A DNA stretch of 52,128 nucleotides, from positions 1 to 52,128 of the forward strand of contig CAZHDW010000015.1 of assembly GCA_964531265.1 (NCBI GenBank). Direction: 5' to 3'. Shown in pieces: positions 42,681 through 51,440 of the stretch (positions are counted from its first letter, which is position 1; every line of letters begins with the position of its first letter). This stretch comes from Hominenteromicrobium sp964531265 (GTDB lineage Bacteria; Bacillota; Clostridia; Oscillospirales; Acutalibacteraceae). The translations under genes were made by a program, and so were the position numbers. The notes below the pieces were generated by a model, which was given only the letters and a program-made list of their open reading frames with translations, was not told the origin of the DNA and did not search any database.

Positions 42681-43241
42681 ATGAAACGAAAACTCCTGAT
42701 TCTGTCCATTTTGGCGATTTGCATCTCGATGCTTGCCGTTGGAAGCCTTGCCTACTTCAATTCGGAGGATGCGGCACACAATGTTATAACAACGGGCAGC
42801 GTTAAGATCGAGGTTCAGGAATGGGCGGATGCGGAAAAGAAAACACCGTTTGAGGACATGGAGGGCATTATGCCGGATATGTCAGTAACGAAGATCGCAG
42901 AGGTCAAGAATATCGGTGCATCCGACGCATGGATACGCGTCAAGGTTTCAAAGGCCATAGAGCTTGCCGAGGACGGGACGCCTGATAACTCCCTGGTGGT
43001 GCTTGATCTTAACACGGAGTCGTGGGTCGAAAGGGACGGCTATCTGTATTACAACAAGTCGGTAAAGCCGGATGAGGTAACAGAGCCCGTATTTACCACA
43101 GTCCGATTTGATAAGTCCATGGGGAATGAATACAGGAATGCGAGCATCAGAGTTAATGTTGAAGCCGAGGCTGTTCAGACTGCCAATAACGGCGACAGTG
43201 CGCTGACAGCACAGGGCTGGCCGACCGGTGGGTCGAAGTAA
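42681..43241 (+). CDS. TasA/camelysin-like fibre subunit 4
   Basis: A 186-residue exported protein, start at the ATG at 42681 after AAAGGAGAG. The SipW-type signal ends with AVGSLAYFNS, then AAHNVITTGSVKIEVQEW. The mature part has IMPDMSVTK, IGASDAWIRVKV and a closing VNVEAEAVQ strand. These motifs are shared with the other subunits at equal spacing. It lies after the hairpin array and 12 bases before the acidic protein gene. Its position apart from subunits 1-3 suggests a minor or terminal subunit; this is inference. Confidence 0.86.
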   Translation: MKRKLLILSILAICISMLAVGSLAYFNSEDAAHNVITTGSVKIEVQEWADAEKKTPFEDMEGIMPDMSVTKIAEVKNIGASDAWIRVKVSKAIELAEDGTPDNSLVVLDLNTESWVERDGYLYYNKSVKPDEVTEPVFTTVRFDKSMGNEYRNASIRVNVEAEAVQTANNGDSALTAQGWPTGGSK

Positions 43242-43253
43242 GGGGGCTGTGTG

Positions 43254-43886
43254 ATGAAGCGAAAAATAATGACGATGCTTATGTGTCCGGTTCTTATAGC
43301 GGCAATAATGCTGCCGTGCACGCTTGCCGTTTCGAATGATATTGATTCCGCAGAAGCGCTCTTCACTATGGACGGTGATACTGCCTCTGCTCTTGAGGAG
43401 ATCACCACGGAGAATATTCAACCGGAGGTCTCGGACACAATTGAGGAGACAGCGTCATCCGAAGCTATGGAAAGCAGCGCTGTGCAGACTGAGCCTCTTT
43501 CCACAGAGGGAGAAACGGAGAGCTCGGAGACCTGCACGTGCGGCACCGAGACACATACTGCTGAATGTGCGCTTTATGTTGCCGATGCACTGACCACAGA
43601 GTCGGAAATTCCCGAAGCTAATGAGGGTGCTATTGAAAAGCTCCTTCTGACCACGACCGAGGAAGAGTTTTTCACGTTGTTTGATGCCTTGACACCGGAA
43701 CAGCTTGCGGCACTGACCGATGAGCAGTCGATGAGAATAACTGCGCACCTCAACTCGATAGAACCAGAAGCGGAGCCGGAGGTCATATTTGAAGAATGCG
43801 AACCGGCGGTGGAAAGCGAGCTTTACACACCCACTAAAAACTACACCTACGTCGCTCCGTTGGGCGACCCGGTAACAGGTAAATAA
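43254..43886 (+). CDS. Acidic secreted protein of unknown function
   Basis: A 210-residue protein with an N-terminal export signal (about 1-24, PVLIAAIMLPCTLA) and a strongly acidic, Ser/Thr/Glu-rich body. A three-Cys cluster (TCTCGTETHTAEC) is near residue 95. A helical segment FDALTPEQLAALTDEQ follows, and the end reads YTYVAPLGDPVTG. Similar TPEQL helices and CTCG clusters occur in large Firmicutes surface proteins, but I cannot assign a function. It has no sorting signal or anchor. It is tightly packed between subunit 4 and the VWA adhesin (12 bases each side), so it probably serves the same fibre, perhaps as chaperone or cap. The ATG at 43254 is used, with AGGGGG upstream. Confidence 0.8.
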   Translation: MKRKIMTMLMCPVLIAAIMLPCTLAVSNDIDSAEALFTMDGDTASALEEITTENIQPEVSDTIEETASSEAMESSAVQTEPLSTEGETESSETCTCGTETHTAECALYVADALTTESEIPEANEGAIEKLLLTTTEEEFFTLFDALTPEQLAALTDEQSMRITAHLNSIEPEAEPEVIFEECEPAVESELYTPTKNYTYVAPLGDPVTGK

Positions 43887-43898
43887 GGAGGAGCGAAT

Positions 43899-46877
43899 AT
43901 GAAAAAGGCATTATCACTCCTGCTGTGCCTGCTGCTTCTTGTCGGCGCAGTTGTTCCGCGCAATATGACCCTCAAGGTAAACGCAGATGAAGTAGTCGAG
44001 GATGACGGTGTTTTTGTTGACAAAACTGCCAAATACGATGAGGATAACGACAGGTACATCATAACGCTTGAAGCGTATGCGACCGGTGAAAAGGTGATAT
44101 CCAGCGTGAATATGGATGTTCCGACGGATATCGTCCTGGTGATCGACCAGTCCGGCTCGATGTCGGAGAATATCTCCGGTATAGGCTATAACGCTTGTGT
44201 GGGAGACGCTACAAAGAACGAAACACTCTACAGCTATCGCCATAACGGCGGCAATAATAACCTTTGGTACAAGGTAGATGAAACCTATTATTCCGTTTCT
44301 GTGACCTTTGTGGATGAGGCGGTCTACAGTGAACGCTCCGACTCAGAATCAAACAGCAAGAACTATAGAAACAGAAATAATCTGTATGCCTATGTCAACG
44401 GAGAATATAAGAAGGTTTCGATAAGTCGCGAGCTATCCGGAAAAGAATATGTGTACACCTATACTCTGCCGGATGGTACCTGGATAGCACAGAGTACAGG
44501 AAGAGGCTCTGTTCCAACTTTTACAGGTGTTGAGGGCGGATGCCTGTATTCCCTGGAAACGCAGAGAACCTACACGTACTCATATACAGATGCGGCGGGT
44601 GATATTCAAATAATTGGCACTTCTGTAGGAATAAGTACCGAATACAGCGATGTGACCTTATACAAGAGATCACAGGGAAAATCCCAACCCAGATTGGATG
44701 CCCTTGTCACAGCTGCGAAATCCTTTGTGGATAAGGTTAATCTGAACGCTAAGGGTGTTGACGGCATATACGGAACATCTGATGATGTTAACCACAGGAT
44801 AGCTGTTGTTGGCTTTGCGTCCGACAGCTATAACAACACAGAGCTTCTGACAGGTGTGGAGATACGTCCAACCTCAAAGCCGATAGACTATGTCAACGAT
44901 TATTATTATCCGCATGAATATGCGTATAATGGTGTTCAGTACGGCAGTATAACCTCGGAGCATTATAAAAAAGCATTGCAGAGCATGGATACCGAAGCAG
45001 GCTATGAGAATGTATCCTCTGCGATAGCTGCACTGACGGCACACGGTGCAACACGTACCGATCATGGCATCGATATGGCAAACTCAATATTCGCTAATAA
45101 CGAGATACCGACGGGGGAGATCCGTCAGAGGGTCATGGTTGTGTTCACCGACGGTATTCCAACAACGGGCAGTGCCTATGAATCCGGTGTCGCATCGAAC
45201 GCCATAAATAATGCCGGATTGACAAAGAGTACAGAAAGCGGCTACGGAGCTACTGTTTATACGATCGGTATTTTTGACGGCGCAGATGCAACGAAGAGCG
45301 GCTCTACAGACGAGGGCTCATCTAATTCCGAAAAGGGAAATTACGTCTGCCAGCAGATATCCTCCAATAACGGAGTGCCGCGCTCTCCGAGCTATTATCT
45401 TTCGGCAGGTGACAGCACATCTCTTAATAATATTTTCCGGCAGATCGCCGACCAGATCACAGAAAATAACTCTTCTACTACGTTGGACGAAAACGCTGTG
45501 ATAAGGGATATTATCGCTCCTCAGTTCGAGCTCATAGGGGACGCAAGTGATGTCACACTTGAAGCCTATGCCTGCACCGGCAAGGTGAACGGCAGCTATA
45601 CCTGGGAGAAAAACGATGACGCGATGACTGCGAATGTCACGCTCACCGATGGCGATAAGATAGACGTTACTGGCTTTGATTTCAAGGAAAACTATGTCGG
45701 TGAGATCAAGCAGGATGACGTTGTCAGCGGATATCGCGGTAATAAGCTGGTCGTTCAGTTCGCTGTAAAGGCAAAGGATGCCTTCCTCGGCGGCAATGAT
45801 GTATATACAAACACAAGTGCAGCCATATATGAGAATTCCACCTCCGAGACTCCGGTGAAGATATTCCCGAGGCCGCAGGTGAATGTTCCTATAAAGGATA
45901 TCGGCTTTACACTTAGCGACAAGAATGTCTATCTCTATGATGTTCCGACTGCTGATGAGCTTTACAGTGATCTTACTGTAAAGTGCGGCAATGTTGATAT
46001 AACGGATCCGTCAGCTCTGGCTGATTGGCAGAAGGAGTATGTGAATATCAGCGACATAACAATTGGCGGAATATCCGAGGGCTTTGACGGCTCTGCGGAT
46101 GGGACTTATTCCGCATCCGTTACTGTGTCACCGAAAACGGTCACACCCTCTCAAAATGAGGGCCCGACAGCGATAACAAAGACTAAGAGTGATACCGGCA
46201 GCATAAAAGTGTTTAAACCCGAAGTGACCTTTAAAGACAGCACGGTCTACTACGGCGGAGATGAGCCCGATTACGCAGGCTGTATCAGCGGCACTGCGTG
46301 GAAGCATGGCGAAACGCTCAGCACTTCGGTCACAATGCTCGGCGATGAGCCCATACTGGACATGAGTTATACTCCGGAAAGCGGTAATGTGGACGGCGGC
46401 AAGATCGTTGCAAAGAACGACTTCAATGTTGATGCAGCCGTAAGCATCGGAAAAACCGATATCACAGATATGACGACCTTTGTGCATACAAAGTGCAATG
46501 CCGATGAGCTTCTGCCGATCGGCAAGAAATTCATCGTTCATGTGCTGACAGGCAGTCTTACTGTCAGCAAGACCGGCGGCGCTGCGAATGAATCCTATGT
46601 TTTCGATGTGTACAGAGACGGCAATAAGTATACAGAGGTAACTGTATGGGGTAATGACAGCGTGACCGTTTATGAACTTCCGCTCGGCACTTATTCGATA
46701 GAAGAAAAGACCGATTGGAGCTGGCGCTACAGTGCGGAGTACACCGATGATGTTGAGCTTACAGAGGCTGACCCGGACGGTGCTATAGTATGCACCAACA
46801 CAAAGAAGACGGATAAATGGCTCAATGGCTTCAGTGAGATAGTTAAGAATGCTTACACAGGAGCAATCGCATACTGA
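43899..46877 (+). CDS. von Willebrand factor A-domain surface adhesin
   Basis: A 992-residue exported protein. The signal peptide ends near residue 29 (KVNA). The VWA domain begins about 72 with the MIDAS motif DQSGS (D83, S85, S87), continues from about 262 (RLDALVTAAKSFVD), and has RIAVVGFASD, TRTDHGIDMA and VMVVFTDGIPT. Between the first strand and first helix is an unusual insertion of about 170 residues with some 20 tyrosines. Beta-rich repeats follow, and the C-terminal 100 residues form a SpaA/CnaB-like domain (SLTVSKTGG, YELPLGTYSIEEKT). No LPXTG-type signal or membrane anchor is present. A metal-dependent adhesin at the tip or along the fibre is likely, by analogy with VWA pilus tips. 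Confidence 0.9.
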   Translation: MKKALSLLLCLLLLVGAVVPRNMTLKVNADEVVEDDGVFVDKTAKYDEDNDRYIITLEAYATGEKVISSVNMDVPTDIVLVIDQSGSMSENISGIGYNACVGDATKNETLYSYRHNGGNNNLWYKVDETYYSVSVTFVDEAVYSERSDSESNSKNYRNRNNLYAYVNGEYKKVSISRELSGKEYVYTYTLPDGTWIAQSTGRGSVPTFTGVEGGCLYSLETQRTYTYSYTDAAGDIQIIGTSVGISTEYSDVTLYKRSQGKSQPRLDALVTAAKSFVDKVNLNAKGVDGIYGTSDDVNHRIAVVGFASDSYNNTELLTGVEIRPTSKPIDYVNDYYYPHEYAYNGVQYGSITSEHYKKALQSMDTEAGYENVSSAIAALTAHGATRTDHGIDMANSIFANNEIPTGEIRQRVMVVFTDGIPTTGSAYESGVASNAINNAGLTKSTESGYGATVYTIGIFDGADATKSGSTDEGSSNSEKGNYVCQQISSNNGVPRSPSYYLSAGDSTSLNNIFRQIADQITENNSSTTLDENAVIRDIIAPQFELIGDASDVTLEAYACTGKVNGSYTWEKNDDAMTANVTLTDGDKIDVTGFDFKENYVGEIKQDDVVSGYRGNKLVVQFAVKAKDAFLGGNDVYTNTSAAIYENSTSETPVKIFPRPQVNVPIKDIGFTLSDKNVYLYDVPTADELYSDLTVKCGNVDITDPSALADWQKEYVNISDITIGGISEGFDGSADGTYSASVTVSPKTVTPSQNEGPTAITKTKSDTGSIKVFKPEVTFKDSTVYYGGDEPDYAGCISGTAWKHGETLSTSVTMLGDEPILDMSYTPESGNVDGGKIVAKNDFNVDAAVSIGKTDITDMTTFVHTKCNADELLPIGKKFIVHVLTGSLTVSKTGGAANESYVFDVYRDGNKYTEVTVWGNDSVTVYELPLGTYSIEEKTDWSWRYSAEYTDDVELTEADPDGAIVCTNTKKTDKWLNGFSEIVKNAYTGAIAY

Positions 46878-46895
46878 GAAAGGAGAAAATTATAA

Positions 46896-47507
46896 ATGTT
46901 TCACAGCAAATCAAAGCAAAAGTCATCCGCTGAAAAGCGTGTGGCAAACAACAAGCTGCGTCCGGCTGTATTGATTTTCTCCGTAGTCCTGCTGATCGTC
47001 GTAGCTGTCAGCGGAACACTGGCGTATCTCTCGGATAGTGAGGAGCCAATAATCAATGCCTTTACACCGGCTGACATAACCTGTACGGTCACAGAGAATT
47101 TTGAAAACAATGTTAAGAGCAATGTTAATGCTCAGAATACCGGTTCGGCGGATGCATATGTGCGCATCAAGCTTGTGACCTACCGGGAGAATGAAAACGG
47201 TCAGCATATAGGCGGCATAGCGGCGATACCCGAATTCACTCCGGGCGAAAACTGGGTGGAGCATAACGGATACTATTATTACACCCTGACAGTTGCACCG
47301 GGAGACAGCCCCGAAGTACCGCTGATAGGCGATGACGGTATAGCGCTCGAGGGCAATTACATCGATGCGGACGGCGGTAAGCAGGTAATTGAGGTAATGG
47401 CGGAGGCAATCCAGGCGGATACGAATCAGGCTGTTACAAGGACAGTTATCGGTGAAGCATGGGGAGTTGTTATTGCTGAGAACAGCGTTACCGACTATGT
47501 CGCTTAA
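46896..47507 (+). CDS. TasA/camelysin-like fibre subunit 5
   Basis: A 203-residue exported protein. The signal differs from the others: a long, basic N-terminal stretch of about 22 residues precedes the hydrophobic part, which ends VSGTLAYLSD followed by INAFTPADITCTVTENFE. The mature domain has NTGSADAYVRIKLV and a closing VMAEAIQAD strand, both shared with subunits 1-4. It lies 18 bases after the VWA gene and 13 before the CnaB gene, apart from the other subunits, so it may be an adaptor between fibre, adhesin or anchor. That role is inferred only. Confidence 0.86.
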   Translation: MFHSKSKQKSSAEKRVANNKLRPAVLIFSVVLLIVVAVSGTLAYLSDSEEPIINAFTPADITCTVTENFENNVKSNVNAQNTGSADAYVRIKLVTYRENENGQHIGGIAAIPEFTPGENWVEHNGYYYYTLTVAPGDSPEVPLIGDDGIALEGNYIDADGGKQVIEVMAEAIQADTNQAVTRTVIGEAWGVVIAENSVTDYVA

Positions 47508-47520
47508 GGAGAAATGAATT

Positions 47521-48747
47521 ATGAAGAAGACTATGAGAAGGATTTCCTCCTTTGCGTTGGCACTGCTTATGATGATAGGCTTGGCCGCTACAGCGTTTGC
47601 GGCCACTCCCACCATAACTTTCAACGGCTTTGCGGACGGATTTGAGTTTGCACCGGGCAGTGATTACACAAGAACAGACCTCTTTGGCAGCTTCAAGGGT
47701 GTTATGCCCGGCGATGTGCTGACGGAGACGATAACCTTCAGGAATAACAGTGAGGATAGCGATTTCGTTCAGCTCTATATGAGAGCCGAAGCCCACGACA
47801 AGGAGAAGAATCCGCTTAGCGAAGGCGTAGCGGAAGCAGAGACGGTGGACTCAATGACGGAGCTTCTCTCAAGGCTGTCTATGAGGGTTTGGAACGGCAC
47901 TGAGCTGATTTATGAGGCTTCGCCGGACACAACGAATACGCTTACCGAGAACAGGTATCTCGGAACCTTCCGCAGGGGGGAGACCGGTAACTTGAAGGTG
48001 GAGCTTACGGTTCCGCCCGAGCTCTCAAATGATTTTGCCGACAGGGTCGGTGAGGTGGATTGGATATTCCACGTTGAGGCTTTCAATGAGAGTCAGCTTT
48101 CGGTTCGCAAGGTATGGTCGGACGGAAATGCAAATCATACCGAGGACAGTGTGAAAATCAATCTGTTAAAGGACGGGGAGATTGCTCAGACGGTTGAGCT
48201 GAATGCCGAAAACGGCTGGGCACACACCTTTGATCGTCTGGTCGAAAGCTATAAATGGTCGGTAGAGGAGGCAGAGGTACCGAAGGGCTACACGGTCAGC
48301 TACGAAACCGTCGGAACCGCCGTTACAATCACCAATACAGCGGATACTCCCATTACACCGCCGGCTGAGCCATTGAATATCATTGCCAAGAAGCTTTGGA
48401 GCAATGATAATGCAAAGAATCGACCGTCCTATGTAACCATTACACTGTATAACGGCAATGAAGACTATGAAACTGTTAAGCTGAGCGATGAAAATAACTG
48501 GACATATCACTGGGAAGATCTTTCCGCTGAGGGAAACTGGCAGGTAGTTGAAACGAATATCCCGAGCGGCTATATACCTTCCTACAGTGTTTCCGGCAAT
48601 GTTGTGACAATAAACAACACTCATAAGCTGATACAGACCGGTCAGTTAAATTGGCCGATAATGGTCTTAGGCGGAGCAGGTATCGCCCTGGTTGCTCTCG
48701 GTGGGGCAATGCTAATCTCAAGGAAGAAGAAAAACAATAATGCCTAA
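47521..48747 (+). CDS. Sortase-anchored CnaB protein with TasA-like N-terminal domain
   Basis: A 408-residue wall protein. A normal signal peptide ends near residue 27 (ATAFA). Residues 28-190 are a beta domain with GVMPGDVLTETITFRNNS and FVQLYMRAE, the same layout as the MPG...SDxYVR motifs in the TasA-like subunits. Two CnaB domains follow at about 193-275 and 283-367; such domains often form internal isopeptide bonds. The C-terminus has the sorting signal LIQTGQ (370-375), a hydrophobic helix and the basic tail RKKK. The sortase gene overlaps it by eight bases. I infer that it attaches the fibre to the wall, comparable in role to TapA but covalently linked. Confidence 0.9.
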   Translation: MKKTMRRISSFALALLMMIGLAATAFAATPTITFNGFADGFEFAPGSDYTRTDLFGSFKGVMPGDVLTETITFRNNSEDSDFVQLYMRAEAHDKEKNPLSEGVAEAETVDSMTELLSRLSMRVWNGTELIYEASPDTTNTLTENRYLGTFRRGETGNLKVELTVPPELSNDFADRVGEVDWIFHVEAFNESQLSVRKVWSDGNANHTEDSVKINLLKDGEIAQTVELNAENGWAHTFDRLVESYKWSVEEAEVPKGYTVSYETVGTAVTITNTADTPITPPAEPLNIIAKKLWSNDNAKNRPSYVTITLYNGNEDYETVKLSDENNWTYHWEDLSAEGNWQVVETNIPSGYIPSYSVSGNVVTINNTHKLIQTGQLNWPIMVLGGAGIALVALGGAMLISRKKKNNNA

Positions 48748-49351
48748 ACGGGCAGGAGTAATGATCGTGGTTTTGGGGGCGGTGCTGATAGCTTCAGCGC
48801 TGCTCCTTTTCTTCTATAACGGATATCAATCAGAACTTGCCGGGGAGGAAGCCGAGAGCCTGCTTAGCAGCATAGAAGCTGTAATAGAAGAGAAAAAACA
48901 TGCACCGGTACAGGATGAAGATGGTGACGAAGAAGCGGCGTATGAAGAGCTTTCTGCGGAGCTGCCGATCACGGTTATAGATGGAAACGAATGTGTAGGC
49001 TATATCGAAATACCGCTGCTCGAGCTGAGGCTTCCGGTAATGGCGGAGGCGAGCTACAGCAAGCTGAAAATATCACCGTGCAGGCAGACCGGCTCATCAC
49101 GTACGGATGATCTGGTTATAGCGGCGCATAATTACAGTACTCATTTTGGGAAGTTAAACAGACTGATCACGGGGGATACGGTTACATTCACCGATATGGA
49201 CGGCATAGAGAATACCTATGAGGTTGCAGCAATAGAAAAGGTCGATCCATATAGTGTGGAGTATGTCATCAATAGCGGCTGTGACCTTGTTCTCTATACC
49301 TGTACGGAAAGCGGCGCAGAGCGCGTAGTTGTGTTCTGCAACAGAGCTTAA
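48740..49351 (+). CDS. Dedicated sortase
   Basis: A 203-residue membrane-anchored transpeptidase. An N-terminal hydrophobic helix (about 7-26) and a charged linker (about 32-75) lead to the sortase barrel. Catalytic residues are H130 (AAHNYSTHFG), C188 (LYTCTE) and R195 (ERVVVFC). It would cleave the QTG signal of the preceding CnaB protein and join it to the wall or to another subunit. The start overlaps the CnaB stop by eight bases, so the two are made together. The exact class (B-like or D-like) is uncertain. It is the last gene of the cluster; no clear terminator follows. Confidence 0.9.
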   Translation: MPKRAGVMIVVLGAVLIASALLLFFYNGYQSELAGEEAESLLSSIEAVIEEKKHAPVQDEDGDEEAAYEELSAELPITVIDGNECVGYIEIPLLELRLPVMAEASYSKLKISPCRQTGSSRTDDLVIAAHNYSTHFGKLNRLITGDTVTFTDMDGIENTYEVAAIEKVDPYSVEYVINSGCDLVLYTCTESGAERVVVFCNRA

Positions 49352-49406
49352 CCGAGAGCGGTAGTGTTCCGTTTGAAATTCAGTCGAGCACTTGCTAAAG
49401 CAGTCC

Positions 49407-49435
49407 TTGACTTTGCGACAGTGCAGCTATAGAAT
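49407..49435 (+). promoter_or_regulatory. Promoter for the GH31 gene
   Basis: TTGACT at 49407-49412 and TAGAAT at 49430-49435 are 17 bases apart, about 30 bases before the start codon. A TATAAT also occurs at about 49441 but lacks a matching -35 box. Confidence 0.6.
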
Positions 49436-49465
49436 TAAGCTATAATACGCAAAGGATGTGGCAAA

Positions 49466-51184
49466 ATGAAAAAAATTACACTGGGCACACCTGAAAAGCT
49501 CGTACCTTCGTACTTTTGTGAGAACTTCAATTATATTGAAACAGATGTAAAGTATTCGATTTCCAATTTTCAATTTAAAAAGCTTTCCTCCGGCTGTGTA
49601 GTGGAGTTTCCCATAGAGGATGATTGTCATATTTTCGGTTTCGGACTTCAGTTAAAGCAGTTTGACCATAGGGGCAGAAAGCTGCGTCTCGATGTAAACG
49701 CAGACCCTGTTTCAGGCGACGGTGAAACTCACGCGCCCGTGCCGTTTTTCGTAACAAACAAGGGCTACGGCATGTATTTTGATACTGCTCGCTATGCTGA
49801 TTTTTACTGCGGCAAGCAGAAAAACAGCGTCGGCAGGACAGCGGTTTCCACTGGCGGTGCTGCCGGGAGTGAAGCGGAATTGTATGCGGTTCGCACGGAT
49901 ACCGATTTAGTCATGAGCGTACGAATACCTGCGGCAGAGGGTATAGATATTTATGTTATCGAGGGAGATACCGTAACGGATATCGTCAGTCAGTATAATA
50001 TGCTGTCCGGTGGTGGCCCTGTTATTCCCGAATGGTCGCTTGGCCTGCTCTATCGTTGCTACTATCAGTGGGATTCCGAACAGGTAAAGAAGACTGCCGA
50101 TTATTTCAGGAGCAGCGATATTCCATGTGATATTATCGGCCTTGAGCCCGGTTGGCATACCCACGCATATTCCTGTACATATAAGTGGAGCGATAAGTAT
50201 CCGGATCCGGATGAATTCATCTCATATCTTAAGGACAGGGACTTCCATATAAATCTCTGGGAACACGCCTTTGTTCATCCGGATGCTCAGTTCCATGACG
50301 AGCTTGCACCTCACTCGGGCGACTGGCTTGTTTGGGGCGGACTGGTTCCTGATTTTGCAACTGAGCAGGGACGCAGAATTTTCGCAGATTATCACCGCAA
50401 ACAGTTTATCGAGCACGGGATAGACGGCTTTAAGCTTGATGAGTGCGATTCAAGTGATTTTACGGGTGGCTGGAGCTTCCCACTTTCTAGCCAATTTCCG
50501 TCCGGACTTGAAGGGGATCAGTATCACTCGCTGTTCGGCACTCTCTATGCTCAAACCTTAATGGATGCTCTGGGAGAGAATCAGACCCTTTCCGAGATAC
50601 GTCAGCTTGGAGCACTTGCGGCTCCGTATCCATTTGTCCTATACAGCGATTTGTATGACCACAAGGACTTTATCCGCGGCGTTGTTAATTCCGGTTTCTC
50701 CGGGCTTCTCTGGACGCCTGAATTCCGCCAGGCAGACACAAAGGAAGAATGCATTCGACGTATGCAGTGCATAGTTTTTTCGGTTCAGTGTCTGGTTAAC
50801 GCATGGTATTACGACGGAATCCCGTGGGTCATTTTCGATTGTGAGGACGAGATACGGGAGCTTATCAAGCTGCGCTACCGTCTGATACCAATGCTCAAAG
50901 AGGCGTTTGACAGGTATCACTCCACGGGAAAGCCGCCGATTCGCGCATTGGTAATGGACTTTACCGAAGATACAATAACGTACAGCATTGATGATGAGTA
51001 TATGTTCTGCGAGGATATCCTGGTGGCTCCCATCGCCGCAGGTACGGGTAATGAACGTGATGTTTACCTGCCGCGCAGTGCTAAATGGGCGGATTTCTTC
51101 ACCGGTGAGGAGGTCAAACCGGACGAGAACGGCATGCTTCACGTGAATACCGAAGGCATTCCGGTATATAGAAAGATTTCATAA
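49466..51184 (+). CDS. Glycoside hydrolase family 31 enzyme
   Basis: A 572-residue enzyme of the GH31 family (alpha-glucosidases, alpha-xylosidases and related enzymes). The nucleophile is likely D325 in DGFKLDECD, and the acid/base Asp is expected after the VNSGFSGLLWTPEFR segment, or in the preceding YSDLYDHKDF stretch. PEWSLGLLYRCYYQW near residue 190 is a family motif. It is shorter than typical 650-750-residue members and has no signal peptide, so it acts inside the cell on imported oligosaccharides. The substrate is not predictable. AAAGGATG lies seven bases before the ATG. It is a single-gene unit and unrelated to the fibre locus. Confidence 0.87.
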   Translation: MKKITLGTPEKLVPSYFCENFNYIETDVKYSISNFQFKKLSSGCVVEFPIEDDCHIFGFGLQLKQFDHRGRKLRLDVNADPVSGDGETHAPVPFFVTNKGYGMYFDTARYADFYCGKQKNSVGRTAVSTGGAAGSEAELYAVRTDTDLVMSVRIPAAEGIDIYVIEGDTVTDIVSQYNMLSGGGPVIPEWSLGLLYRCYYQWDSEQVKKTADYFRSSDIPCDIIGLEPGWHTHAYSCTYKWSDKYPDPDEFISYLKDRDFHINLWEHAFVHPDAQFHDELAPHSGDWLVWGGLVPDFATEQGRRIFADYHRKQFIEHGIDGFKLDECDSSDFTGGWSFPLSSQFPSGLEGDQYHSLFGTLYAQTLMDALGENQTLSEIRQLGALAAPYPFVLYSDLYDHKDFIRGVVNSGFSGLLWTPEFRQADTKEECIRRMQCIVFSVQCLVNAWYYDGIPWVIFDCEDEIRELIKLRYRLIPMLKEAFDRYHSTGKPPIRALVMDFTEDTITYSIDDEYMFCEDILVAPIAAGTGNERDVYLPRSAKWADFFTGEEVKPDENGMLHVNTEGIPVYRKIS

Positions 51185-51259
51185 TAGATCAGTAAAGACA
51201 ATAAATCCCACTCCTGTAATGGTTGGAGATCGTCAGAAAGTAATATCGTAATTAAAAAG

Positions 51260-51297
51260 GAACGGTATGGCTTCGGTTATGTCGTTCATTTTTATTT
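51260..51297 (+). terminator. Terminator after the GH31 gene
   Basis: GAACGGTATGGC pairs with GTTATGTCGTTC (with G-T wobbles) around a TTCG tetraloop at about 51260-51287, followed by ATTTTTATTT. Confidence 0.75.
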
Positions 51298-51307
51298 AGT
51301 GTAATAT

Positions 51308-51336
51308 GACCGTCCACCGAAATACGGTGGACGGTC
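51308..51336. repeat. Perfect 12-base inverted repeat
   Basis: GACCGTCCACCG at 51308-51319 and CGGTGGACGGTC at 51325-51336 are perfect complements around AAATA. There is no T run on either side, so it does not look like a standard terminator. It lies between the GH31 terminator and the decayed gene. Confidence 0.7.
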
Positions 51337-51440
51337 TATGTGCTGTATTCGATTTCAGACTTGTCGTTTGGATTGTAATGGCTTTATTTAAATCGTTTCC
51401 AATCGTCAGGTGTGCAGAGAATGGCGAAGCCGCAAGGGGT

